Assembly: GCA_016713525.1 (NCBI GenBank)
Contig: JADJOZ010000012.1
Span: 248,001 to 312,000, forward strand
Reading direction: 5' to 3'
Origin: Bacteroidota bacterium
GTDB lineage: Bacteria > Bacteroidota > Bacteroidia > AKYH767-A > OLB10
DNA length: 64,000 nt
The notes below the pieces were generated by a model that worked only from the letters and a program-made list of their open reading frames with translations, did not search any database and had not been told where the DNA came from. Made by a program: the position numbers and the translations under genes. Within the stretch, counting starts at the first letter, position 1. Each line of letters begins with the position of its first letter. Positions 18,458-26,365 of this stretch are shown one piece after another.

Positions 18458-19126
18458 ATGAAATACATCACTCAAATAGTGCTATTTGTCGTTATTTCCT
18501 TTGCGGGATGTACCGGCCAGCCTACGGAAAAAGCATTTAGTTCAATTCCGGATAATGAAAACTTAAAACCCGATAGTTTAATGAATACTAGTCAATCAGT
18601 TGATACAGCAACATTCGGAAATGGCTGCTTTTGGTGTACCGAAGCAATTTTCCAATCACTTAAAGGAGTTGCTACTGTAACTTCCGGTTATTCGGGTGGA
18701 CAAACCGAAGATCCTGATTACAAATCGGTGTGTACCGGGCAAACCGGACATGCTGAAGTGATTCAGATTACCTTTGATCCTTCTGTAATTTCTTTCGAAG
18801 AATTACTGGAAGCATTCTGGGCAAGTCATGATCCAACAACATTGAACAGACAAGGCGCTGATGTTGGAACACAATACCGTTCAGTGATTTTTTATCACAA
18901 TGATGTACAGCGAAAACTGGCTTCCGAATTCAAAGAACACCTGAACCAGAAAAAAGTATTTCCTTCACCAATAGTCACTGAAATTAGTCCCTTTACCAAA
19001 TTTTATAAAGCCGAAAATTATCATCAGCAGTATTTTAATCTGAATGGTTCTGAACCCTATTGCACTTTTGTAATTAAACCTAAACTCGATAAATTCAAGA
19101 AAGCATTCCACGACAAATTGAAGTAA
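18458..19126 (+). CDS. msrA: Lipoprotein peptide-methionine (S)-S-oxide reductase MsrA
   Basis: Reduces methionine sulfoxide (S form) in proteins. From the ATG at 18458 the protein has 222 residues: a lipoprotein signal with lipobox FAGC (Cys18), a linker of about 35 residues, then the MsrA domain with GNGCFWCTE (catalytic Cys57), GYSGGQTEDPDY, TGHAEV and the C-terminal KAENYHQQYF block. A lipid anchor places it in the cell envelope, so it would repair oxidised envelope or exported proteins rather than cytosolic ones (inference). An in-frame start at 18422 would spoil the signal peptide. Confidence 0.93.
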   Translation: MKYITQIVLFVVISFAGCTGQPTEKAFSSIPDNENLKPDSLMNTSQSVDTATFGNGCFWCTEAIFQSLKGVATVTSGYSGGQTEDPDYKSVCTGQTGHAEVIQITFDPSVISFEELLEAFWASHDPTTLNRQGADVGTQYRSVIFYHNDVQRKLASEFKEHLNQKKVFPSPIVTEISPFTKFYKAENYHQQYFNLNGSEPYCTFVIKPKLDKFKKAFHDKLK

Positions 19127-19176
19127 TCGATTGCTGTTTAGTAGATTTCAATGTTAAATTATGCTGCAATAGTTTT

Positions 19177-19806
19177 ATGAAAAGAATTCATGATTTCGAA
19201 GCATTACCATCACGATACCGGGCAAATCTGATCAACTCGATACCTGGATTCAAACCTGTTTCTTTGGTTGGTACCATCAATGAAAATGGTGCTGAAAATC
19301 TTGCTATTTTTAATTCCTTCTTCCATATTGGAGCAAATCCGCCATTGTTGGGGATGGTTTTTCGTCCTGAAGGTGAAGTGGAACGCCACACACTTGAAAA
19401 TATTCGCAAAACAGGTTGCTATACAATTAATCATCTTAACAAAGATATCGTTGTAAATGGACATCATGCCGGAGCTAAATTCCCGGCATGTATTTCTGAA
19501 TTTAAGGCGTGTGGACTTACACCCTGGTATTCAGCCACACTTTTAGCTCCATATGTTAAAGAATCAACCATAAAAATTGGTATGCATCTTCATAGTGAAA
19601 TTCCCATCGCAGCCAACAATACAATCCTAGTTATTGGCACTGTCACCGAAATATGGCTTCCAGAAAATGTTCTTTCCGAAGATGGATTTGTTAATCTGGC
19701 CCAGGCAGGAACCCTTGCAGGAAGCAATCTGGATGCCTATTACGAAGCTATCAGGTTAGTCAGATTAAGTTACCCCAAACCTGATTCTGTCCCTTCTCAG
19801 ATCTGA
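19177..19806 (+). CDS. Flavin reductase family protein (FMN-binding split barrel)
   Basis: A protein of 209 residues with the split-barrel flavoprotein pattern: KPVSLVGTINENGAENLAIF (FMN contact region), then SFFHIGANPPLLGMVF and the conserved TLENIRKTGCYTINHL. Members bind FMN and act as flavin reductases, flavoredoxins or in oxygenase systems; no partner oxygenase is encoded nearby. It lies 50 bases after msrA on the same strand and may share its transcript, which would fit a role in redox repair, but this is only context. Confidence 0.8.
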   Translation: MKRIHDFEALPSRYRANLINSIPGFKPVSLVGTINENGAENLAIFNSFFHIGANPPLLGMVFRPEGEVERHTLENIRKTGCYTINHLNKDIVVNGHHAGAKFPACISEFKACGLTPWYSATLLAPYVKESTIKIGMHLHSEIPIAANNTILVIGTVTEIWLPENVLSEDGFVNLAQAGTLAGSNLDAYYEAIRLVRLSYPKPDSVPSQI

Positions 19807-19896
19807 TTTAAATGCCTTTGAGCGGCTGATTTGGTCATCAATCATTAAGAAATTCTTAATAAATAAGTTTCTAACTCTCACATTACATTGATAAGG

Positions 19897-19904
19897 TATT
19901 TTTG
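19897..19904 (+). promoter_or_regulatory. Candidate -7 element
   Basis: TATTTTTG, a perfect TAnnTTTG match, 20 bases before the ATG at 19925. Confidence 0.5.
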
Positions 19905-19924
19905 AGTTGTTCAAACTCACCAAA

Positions 19925-20230
19925 ATGACCGTCATCAGTTACTTTCTCGACTCTGAAAGCATTTTTCGAAGATGCCAGAAACTCATCCTAAAAAATGGTA
20001 TTCACATTATTCGTACGAATGCCGAAGAAGGAACCATTCATGGTTTGAAAAAATCAGGACTCATTGGCCCCAATATTGAAGTATTGATAAAAATTTGTTC
20101 GCAAAGTAATACGCAAACCCGACTTGAAATTACCAGTAAACAAGCTAAAGGTTTTTTGTTACCATCGCAGGAAAAGCTTAAGAAATTCGAAAGCAGGCTG
20201 GTGGAGCAACTTTACAGCAATTTGCTGTAA
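19925..20230 (+). CDS. Small protein of unknown function
   Basis: A protein of 101 residues from the ATG at 19925 (an upstream TTG at 19907 is possible but too close to the -7 element). The pattern is alternating strands and helices: IHIIRTNAEEGTIHGLKKS, IEVLIKICSQ, TRLEITSKQ, then a C-terminal helix KKFESRLVEQLYSNLL. No signal peptide or known motif is recognised. It stands alone between a plus-strand and a convergent minus-strand gene. Confidence 0.6.
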   Translation: MTVISYFLDSESIFRRCQKLILKNGIHIIRTNAEEGTIHGLKKSGLIGPNIEVLIKICSQSNTQTRLEITSKQAKGFLLPSQEKLKKFESRLVEQLYSNLL

Positions 20231-20279
20231 TAGCAACTTTATCTCAAAAAGATAACTGAAAAATTGGATGAACTTCATT

Positions 20280-20900
20280 TTACTTGTTGTTTGCCGATGC
20301 CCTTAAATTTTCCTGTTCAAAGACACTTCCCAAATAACCCTTATCGATTCCCTGTTCATTGAAATTCCTGTTGACCGCATATAGTGCCTCGGTTAAAATA
20401 TCGAATGAATAAACTGAATAGCCACCTCCCAATTTTCGATTGGCTTCACGGAATAATTCGGAAACTGTTTTGCCTTTCATTTCGCCTTCGCGAATTACAA
20501 GCTCAGCCAGACTAACCAATCCCTCACGGCGATAATGATCGAGTGCCAGATTTAATGCTAAAGTTAAAGTCTCACCGGCTAAAGCATTCTTATAAACCAT
20601 ACCCGGATTCGTCATTTGACCGAATGGTAATGGTTTTGAACTCATCCCTGAAGGAAGGAATTTTTCAATCTCAGATGGATCTGTAAATACTATTTTATTT
20701 TCCGTACCAATAATTAATCCCTCAGGAAAATACCGATCGAAAATCATTTTTAACTCTTCACTTTTCTGACCTCCCCATTTACCCTGAGAATAGGTAATCA
20801 CATTGAGATCTGTTAATGGTTTGCCCGCTGCAAATACCATCGGACTTTTGCTGATTCCCGCAGCAATAATCAATAGTAAAATGTAAATTCTGTGTTTCAT
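20280..20900 (-). CDS. Exported protein of unknown function
   Basis: A protein of 206 residues with a signal peptide (MKHRIYILLLIIAAGIS, cleavage probably after VFAAG). The mature part contains GQMTNPGMVYKNALAGETLTLALNLALDHYRREG and a helical C-terminal half. I do not recognise the family. Secretion to the periplasm is likely from the signal peptide; no sorting domain or lipobox is seen. Monocistronic. Confidence 0.65.
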   Translation of the reverse strand: MKHRIYILLLIIAAGISKSPMVFAAGKPLTDLNVITYSQGKWGGQKSEELKMIFDRYFPEGLIIGTENKIVFTDPSEIEKFLPSGMSSKPLPFGQMTNPGMVYKNALAGETLTLALNLALDHYRREGLVSLAELVIREGEMKGKTVSELFREANRKLGGGYSVYSFDILTEALYAVNRNFNEQGIDKGYLGSVFEQENLRASANNK

Positions 20901-21168
20901 TTTTATTGTTGGTTTTAGATCAATTTACATCCGCTATCTAAATGCAATCCCGTTTTTTTGGCGAATGACCTGTTTGAATTGGTAAAAGATGTTCTTGTCA
21001 CTGCAGAAAAAAATTAACCATGCACTTTCTGTTCATCGTTCCTGAAAATTAGTTTAGCTAACTTATTCAACATTTACAATAACTTGATAATCAATTAAAT
21101 ACTTGACAATTAAGAATAAAATGCCGATTATCATTCACTCTGAAGGGGAGACCGATTGCGTTTTGTGG

Positions 21169-21176
21169 TAATTTTG
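21169..21176 (+). promoter_or_regulatory. Candidate -7 element, almost leaderless
   Basis: TAATTTTG, a perfect TAnnTTTG match, ends seven bases before the ATG at 21184, so the transcript would have almost no leader. Confidence 0.5.
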
Positions 21177-21183
21177 CAATTCC

Positions 21184-23046
21184 ATGAACCGGCTTCCCAT
21201 TACATTTAAAAGCTTTCTATTACTCCTTTTAGGATGGTTTTTATATATTCAACAAGCTAATTCTCAGATTACTACACAAGTTTATAGTGAAAATTTTAAC
21301 ATTGGATCCGGTGGTTGGACTATCGGGGGATATGCACCTTCATGGAAGCGTGGAATTCCATCACTCCCCAATATAGTATCCAATGGAACACCTTGCTTCG
21401 TCACAGGGGATGCAGGTGCCAGTGCTGTTGATCCATTAACGCAGTGCATTACCATCCCGGGAGCAACAACTACCGGCAATTTTTATAATTGCTGTGAAAG
21501 ATCGTTTGTTGAGAGTCCGCCAATCGATTTAACTGGTATATTATCACCTATGGTCAGCATCGATTTCAACTTGCATTGCGAGCAGACTTTCGATGGTGCC
21601 AAGCTTCAGATTTCTGTAAATGGAGGTCTGAACTGGAGTGATGTGGGTACATATTCCGGAAGCGCATATGAAACATTTCCATCATCTGTTAATTGCAGGG
21701 AAACTAATTGGTATAATAAGTCGGGTGTCAATTATCTAAACAGCACTTCCGGTGGTTGCAGTAATGTTTCTTTCAGCTTCGGTGGTGGTAATTCAGGATG
21801 GTCGGGTGGGTGTGGACAAGGAAGCGGGGGAGCATGTTCCAACCCCGATAGTCATGGCACCAATGGATGGATTACTGCAACGCATTGTTTAACCCAGGCA
21901 GCGAATAAACCCGATGTACGTTTAAGAGTTGTTTTTGGTGCAGGATCACAAACCTATTCCGATGGCATAGGCTTCGACAATGTGAAAATATTTGATATGT
22001 TTCCTGTTACCGCATTTACGGCTGTACAAAACTCCGCATGTCAACCTCAAATTCAATTCAACAATTTAACCGATTGTGCTGCATCTTATGTGTGGGATTT
22101 TGGAACAACTGGTGCGGGAAACAGTTCCATCGTAGCGAATCCAATGTTTAGTTATGATTTACCTGGAACCTATCTGGTTACTTTAAGTGCAACCGATTAT
22201 TGTGGTGGGACCAGACAAATTACGCAACAGGTTTTTGTGAATCCGGGAGGCGCTCCATTCATTGATACTATTTACACCACAGCCTCCGGTATTTGCAATA
22301 CCATTCTTGATTCACTAGTCATAGAAGTAAGCCCTGCTATTCCTGGATCGCCTCCATATAACGTAGCCTATAATTTTAATGGTGTTACGCAACCACCTGT
22401 AACTACCAGCAACTTAACTATTGTCATTCCCGGAATTGGCAGCGGTTTAGTCGACCAAATTATTCTATCAGATGGTTCTGCATGTGATGTTGCATTTCCA
22501 AATTCATTCTCGGTTCCATTTAATTCTGATGGCATTACAGTTGATGCCGGAAATGATACAACTATCCTTATTGGAAATGAAGTAGTATTGAAGGCTTCTG
22601 CCACACTGGCAACAGCATTTTCATGGAATGGACCATCTATATTTACAGATCCGCTCTTATCACAAATAACAGCTTATCCCCAAAATACAACACCTTATCA
22701 GGTAACTGCAACCTCAGTAAATGGTTGTACTGCATCTGATGAAGTAATTGTAACGGTGAAAGATAATTTGCCGTGCGATCTGTATTACATCCCCAATTCA
22801 TTTACACCAAATGGGGATGGAAAAAACGAGAAATTGGAAGTATTCATCAGTCCTGAAATGCGAATCAGTGAATTCCAAATGGCAGTTTACAACAGGTGGG
22901 GACAATCTATTTATATTTCATCTAATCCTGAATCAGGATGGGATGGGGGAGATGCCGGAACAGGTATTTATGTTATTGATGTAAACTTCACCTGTACCAG
23001 TCAAAAGAAATCACGATTTACCGGAACGGTAACTTTGATAAAATAA
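21184..23046 (+). CDS. PKD-domain protein with T9SS type B sorting domain
   Basis: A protein of 620 residues. A signal peptide (about 1-28, ending ANSQ) is followed by a jelly-roll-like region rich in cysteine and glycine (about 30-270) and a PKD domain (about 285-355: YVWDFGTTGAGNSSI and PGTYLVTLSATD). Another Ig-like segment precedes the C-terminal type B sorting domain (YYIPNSFTPNGDGKNEKLEV, then YNRWGQSIY and GIYVIDV). Type B domains direct export by T9SS in gliding Bacteroidota, usually with retention on the surface or release to the medium. Natural ligand unknown; PKD domains suggest adhesion or polymer binding. Confidence 0.87.
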   Translation: MNRLPITFKSFLLLLLGWFLYIQQANSQITTQVYSENFNIGSGGWTIGGYAPSWKRGIPSLPNIVSNGTPCFVTGDAGASAVDPLTQCITIPGATTTGNFYNCCERSFVESPPIDLTGILSPMVSIDFNLHCEQTFDGAKLQISVNGGLNWSDVGTYSGSAYETFPSSVNCRETNWYNKSGVNYLNSTSGGCSNVSFSFGGGNSGWSGGCGQGSGGACSNPDSHGTNGWITATHCLTQAANKPDVRLRVVFGAGSQTYSDGIGFDNVKIFDMFPVTAFTAVQNSACQPQIQFNNLTDCAASYVWDFGTTGAGNSSIVANPMFSYDLPGTYLVTLSATDYCGGTRQITQQVFVNPGGAPFIDTIYTTASGICNTILDSLVIEVSPAIPGSPPYNVAYNFNGVTQPPVTTSNLTIVIPGIGSGLVDQIILSDGSACDVAFPNSFSVPFNSDGITVDAGNDTTILIGNEVVLKASATLATAFSWNGPSIFTDPLLSQITAYPQNTTPYQVTATSVNGCTASDEVIVTVKDNLPCDLYYIPNSFTPNGDGKNEKLEVFISPEMRISEFQMAVYNRWGQSIYISSNPESGWDGGDAGTGIYVIDVNFTCTSQKKSRFTGTVTLIK

Positions 23047-23074
23047 CCGTGACAGCACACAATTACCTGAAACA

Positions 23075-23101
23075 AAAAACAGGTTGTAAAAACCTGTTTT
23101 T
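23075..23101. terminator. Bidirectional terminator
   Basis: AAAAACAGGTT (23075-23085) and AACCTGTTTTT (23091-23101) form an 11-bp stem with a 5-base loop between convergent genes. Confidence 0.82.
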
Positions 23102-23121
23102 AAAAGCTGGTGATTGAAAGA

Positions 23122-23316
23122 CTATTCATCATCTTCGTCACTGTCACTTGCTATATCAGCATCATTAATCATGGATGCGATTTTATCGGCAGGTAAGGTC
23201 GCATTTGCCTCAATAATATTTTCATAAATACTTGCCAGGTTTCTCGCTGTTAATGGCCCATTTTTATGGTTTTTCTCGAGTGCCTTGATTACTGCCTTCT
23301 TTAAATCTTCGTTCAT
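23122..23316 (-). CDS. Small acidic-tailed protein, unknown function
   Basis: A protein of 64 residues, helical, with a strongly acidic end (DADIASDSDEDDE). The middle part (NGPLTARNLASIYENII) could be a helix-turn-helix-like pair, but no DNA-binding family is recognised. It is a plausible real gene: it has its own -7 element at 23375-23382 and a terminator just after it. Function unknown. Confidence 0.6.
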   Translation of the reverse strand: MNEDLKKAVIKALEKNHKNGPLTARNLASIYENIIEANATLPADKIASMINDADIASDSDEDDE

Positions 23317-23374
23317 AGTTTGGTTGAATTTTATAATTCCTGCTTTAAATGCTATTCTAAATTGTAATTGACCT

Positions 23375-23382
23375 CAAATTTA
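23375..23382 (-). promoter_or_regulatory. Candidate -7 element of the small acidic protein gene
   Basis: On the minus strand TAAATTTG, a perfect TAnnTTTG match about 60 bases before the start. Confidence 0.5.
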
Positions 23383-23508
23383 ATTATTCAACTTAACAAA
23401 AAGTGAATGATTGTTCTGTTTCTGATTAACTACCTGAAAATAAGATTATTTTTTTATTCACTGTGAATAAACTTTGGGTTTAAAAATACTTTTCAACCAC
23501 GCCAGAGC

Positions 23509-23541
23509 AAAAAAAAACTGCTCAACTTTAAGCTGAGCAGT
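23509..23541 (-). terminator. Terminator of tRNA-Lys
   Basis: On the minus strand ACTGCTCAGCTT and AAGTTGAGCAGT form a stem (one G-T pair) followed by a run of T, seven bases after the tRNA 3' end. Confidence 0.8.
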
Positions 23542-23547
23542 TCATTT

Positions 23548-23623
23548 TGGTGATCCCGCTGGGATTCGAACCCAGGACCACTACATTAAAAGTGTAATGC
23601 TCTACCAGCTGAGCTACGGAATC
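23548..23623 (-). tRNA. tRNA-Lys (anticodon UUU), CCA encoded
   Basis: 76 bases on the minus strand. The acceptor arms GATTCCG and CGGGATC pair over seven positions with one G-T pair, followed by A and an encoded CCA. The D arm is GCTCAGCTGGTAGAGC. The anticodon stem TTACA/TGTAG encloses the loop CTTTTAA with anticodon TTT, and the T arm is CTGGG-TTCGAAT-CCCAG. The cloverleaf is complete. Confidence 0.97.
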
Positions 23624-23661
23624 GGGTATTTGGTTTTTGGCAAGTAGGCCAAACGAGGCTG

Positions 23662-23692
23662 CAAAAATAGGAACTACTCTGATGTTTTCAAA
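23662..23692 (-). promoter_or_regulatory. Promoter of tRNA-Lys (-7 and -33 elements)
   Basis: On the minus strand a TTTG (23692-23689) and TATTTTTG (23669-23662) are separated by 19 bases, a full match to the Bacteroidota -33/-7 pattern, about 38 bases before the tRNA 5' end. Confidence 0.7.
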
Positions 23693-23737
23693 AGAGTATC
23701 TGTAATTTTATTAACATTCACTCAAATTAACTGAATG

Positions 23738-24917
23738 TCAGTTTTTTAAATTGTCAGAATCAATGATTTTAAGCCTCTGAAAGGGCTTTGTCCGATCAAA
23801 AAGATACCTGTAAGTGATCAATGTTCGGCAGATTTGTGTCCCGAGTGCACGCACAATGGAGATCATTTTGGGATTAAAATCACCAATCCACTGTATTTCC
23901 ATATCCTTATATTTATTCCTTTTTCGAATCCATTTGGCACCACTCCAGATCAAAAATCCATCAACTCCTTTGCCTTGTTGCTCCGGAACAATTCCAAAAA
24001 CAATGCCGTAGAGTTTTTCATTCTTTCCAAAATGCTTTAACCACAAAAACCGAAGTTTTTGAATGAGTCCGAATTTGCCATTCAGATGTTTGAAGTATTG
24101 ATTCAATTCGGGCAAATTCAACCAGGCACCAACCGGCTGATTTTTATAATACACGAAAAAAATAATGTCTTCTTCCATAACCGGTTTCATCTTTTTGAAG
24201 AGTGAAACCGTTTGCTCCTCCGTAATATTTTTACCGCCGGCATGTTTGGCCCATGCCTTATTGTAAATTTCAGTAAAATCGGCAGCATACTTTTCCAGAT
24301 TATTCTTTTTTTATATGCTCTGCACGATAATCTGGGTTTTTGGAAAGCATCTGGTAAGCCTTCTCAAATTTCGGATCAATATCTTGATTCACTTTTAAAG
24401 CAAAACAATATTGTTGGAAATGCTCCTTAAAGCCGAAATTTTCGAACAGTTGTTTGTAATAGGGTGGGTTGTAATTCATTGCATAAACAGGTTCATAAAA
24501 TCCATCTATCAACAAGCCCCACCAACGGTCGCGCTCACCAAAATTAACAGGTCCATCCATGGCTTCCATACCAACAGACTTTAGCCATTCCACACATTTG
24601 TCGAAAAGTAAATTTGCCGCCTGCTGATCATCGATACACTCAAAAAAGCCCATTCCACCTGTTGGTTGATCATTTTTATTCGCTGTTTTATCGTTTACAA
24701 AAGCCGCAACACGTCCAATTACCACATCTTTGGTATCTTTTAATAGCCAGCGAATAAGCTTCCCATGCCTGAAAAATTTATTCTTTTTCGGATCAAAAAC
24801 CATCTCAACATCATGATTCATAGGTCGAATCCATTCCGGATCATTCGCATAAATTCGTAATGGCAACTCCAGAAATTCCTTTTTATCGGTCTCCGATTTT
24901 ACTTCAATGATTTTCAT
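23738..24917 (-). CDS. GNAT-like protein of about 392 residues (single-base frameshift)
   Basis: Start at the ATG at 24917 (MKIIEVKSETDKKEFLELP). The N-terminal half holds PEWIRPMNHDVEMVFDPKKN, then VVIGRVAAFVNDK (first acetyltransferase-like strands) and GPVNFGERDRWWGLL. The C-terminal half has EEDIIFFVYYKNQPVGAWLNL and GIVPEQQGKGVDGFL, a Q/RxxGxG-type acetyl-CoA loop. The T7 run at 24306-24312 carries one extra base that stops the first half after HIKKE; removing it continues with NNLEKYAADFTEIYNKAW. This family is common in Bacteroidota and annotated only as a GNAT-related hypothetical protein. Substrate unknown. Confidence 0.75.
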
Positions 24918-24942
24918 AGTGTGCGAAAGTACCATATTTTGC

Positions 24943-24950
24943 TAAATTTG
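24943..24950 (+). promoter_or_regulatory. Candidate -7 element of the SDR gene
   Basis: TAAATTTG, a perfect TAnnTTTG match, ends ten bases before the ATG at 24961. A one-mismatch -33 (TGTG, 24920-24923) lies 19 bases upstream. Confidence 0.55.
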
Positions 24951-24960
24951 TGAACGCAAA

Positions 24961-25767
24961 ATGAAAGGGAAAACAGTAATTATAACAGGTGCATCTTCCG
25001 GAATAGGGAAGGCATGTGCCCTATTTTTTGCCTCCCGGGGCTCCAATGTGGTTATTACCGGCCGTAATGAAGCTAACCTTACCGAAACTCTGAAAGAAAT
25101 CCATAAAACAGGTGCAAAAGCAATAGCAGTCAGAGCCGATGTTAGTATTTTGGCTGATGCTCAGAAAATAATCGATCAAACCCTTCACGAATTTAATGCT
25201 ATTGATGTGCTCATTAATAACGCTGGAATTTCTATGCGCGGATTATTTGCTGAAACTAATCTGGATGTTTTGCATCAACTCATGAATACCAACTTTTGGG
25301 GAACTGTTTATTGCTCCCATTTCGCACTTCCGCATATTCTTAAAAACAAAGGTTCCGTAGTTGGAATTTCTTCAATTGCAGGTAAGAAAGGATTACCAGG
25401 AAGAACCGGATATTCCGCTTCAAAATTTGCTATGGAAGGTTTTTTAGAAACATTGCGTACTGAGAACCTGAAAAAAGATCTTCATGTACTGATTGCATGT
25501 CCCGGATTTACTGCCAGTGCTATTCGGAACGCTGCTTTAGGTCCTGATGGAAAGCCGCAATCTGAATCACCCCGCGATGAAAAGAAAATGATGTCGGCAG
25601 AAACAGTTGCCGAACATATTTACAATGCAGTAGTGAACCGTAAACGAGATCTGGTACTTACATCAAATGGAAAATTAACTATTTTCCTGAACAAATTCTT
25701 TCCGGGATGGCTCGATAAAGTTGTGTATAATCATATGGCCAAAGAACCCGGCTCACCATTCAAATAA
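24961..25767 (+). CDS. SDR family NAD(P)-dependent oxidoreductase
   Basis: A classical short-chain dehydrogenase of 268 residues. The Rossmann motif TGASSGIGKA (residues 9-18), the NNAGIS motif near 88, the catalytic serine in GISSIAG and the Y-x-x-x-K pair in YSASKFAMEGF are all present. It reduces or oxidises a carbonyl/alcohol with NAD(P)H; the substrate cannot be told. It is probably followed on the same transcript by a TPR lipoprotein gene and a GT-C/TPR protein gene (gaps of 29 and 14 bases). Confidence 0.9.
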   Translation: MKGKTVIITGASSGIGKACALFFASRGSNVVITGRNEANLTETLKEIHKTGAKAIAVRADVSILADAQKIIDQTLHEFNAIDVLINNAGISMRGLFAETNLDVLHQLMNTNFWGTVYCSHFALPHILKNKGSVVGISSIAGKKGLPGRTGYSASKFAMEGFLETLRTENLKKDLHVLIACPGFTASAIRNAALGPDGKPQSESPRDEKKMMSAETVAEHIYNAVVNRKRDLVLTSNGKLTIFLNKFFPGWLDKVVYNHMAKEPGSPFK

Positions 25768-25796
25768 TATCTTATAACTTTAAGAACTTCATACTT

Positions 25797-26351
25797 ATGA
25801 ATGCACACTTTCCAAAAATCGCCATCGTTGGTTTAATAATAACATTATTAATTGGCTGCAGTAATCCTCAAAAGGAACTGAACCAAAAAATTGCAACGCT
25901 TGAAAAGCAGCTGATGTCAGATTCTTCTATGACTCCGATTCCTGAAAAAGCAAAAGAAATGATTGCGTTGTATAATGATTATGTGACCAAATTTCCTGAC
26001 GACAGCCTTTGTGCCAATTATCTTTTTAAAGCCGGCGATCTGGCATCCAAAATTAATAACCCAGAACTCGCAGTTGAAACTTTTAGCAGACTCATAAGTA
26101 AATACCCGAAATCGCCGGATGCACCTGTGGCTTTATTTTTACAAGGTTTCATTTATGAAAATCAGGCCGGAAATCCTGCCAAAGCAAAACCTTATTATGA
26201 AGCATTTCTGAAACAATATCCCGACCATCCATTAAGCGGAGATGTTTCTTTTTCTCTAGAACATCTGGGTAAAACACCGGAAGAATTAATCCGCGAATTT
26301 GAACAAAATACCACTGCCGCCGATAGCGCAATTATTTCTGCCGCTCAGTAA
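25797..26351 (+). CDS. TPR lipoprotein
   Basis: A protein of 184 residues with a lipoprotein signal (lipobox LIGC, Cys21) and two to three TPR-like helix pairs (about 68-160), including ANYLFKAGDLASKINNPELA and AKPYYEAFLKQYPDHPLSG. The helical pairs resemble those of BamD/YbgF-type scaffold lipoproteins, but it lacks their full length. Membrane-anchored scaffold is the likely role. Same transcript as the SDR and the following membrane protein (inference from spacing). Confidence 0.78.
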   Translation: MNAHFPKIAIVGLIITLLIGCSNPQKELNQKIATLEKQLMSDSSMTPIPEKAKEMIALYNDYVTKFPDDSLCANYLFKAGDLASKINNPELAVETFSRLISKYPKSPDAPVALFLQGFIYENQAGNPAKAKPYYEAFLKQYPDHPLSGDVSFSLEHLGKTPEELIREFEQNTTAADSAIISAAQ

Positions 26352-26365
26352 TAACCTATTTGATT

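Noticed and set aside
20239..20255. TTATCT/AGATAA hairpin between two convergent genes as a terminator
   Set aside because: Only six weak base pairs and no T run.
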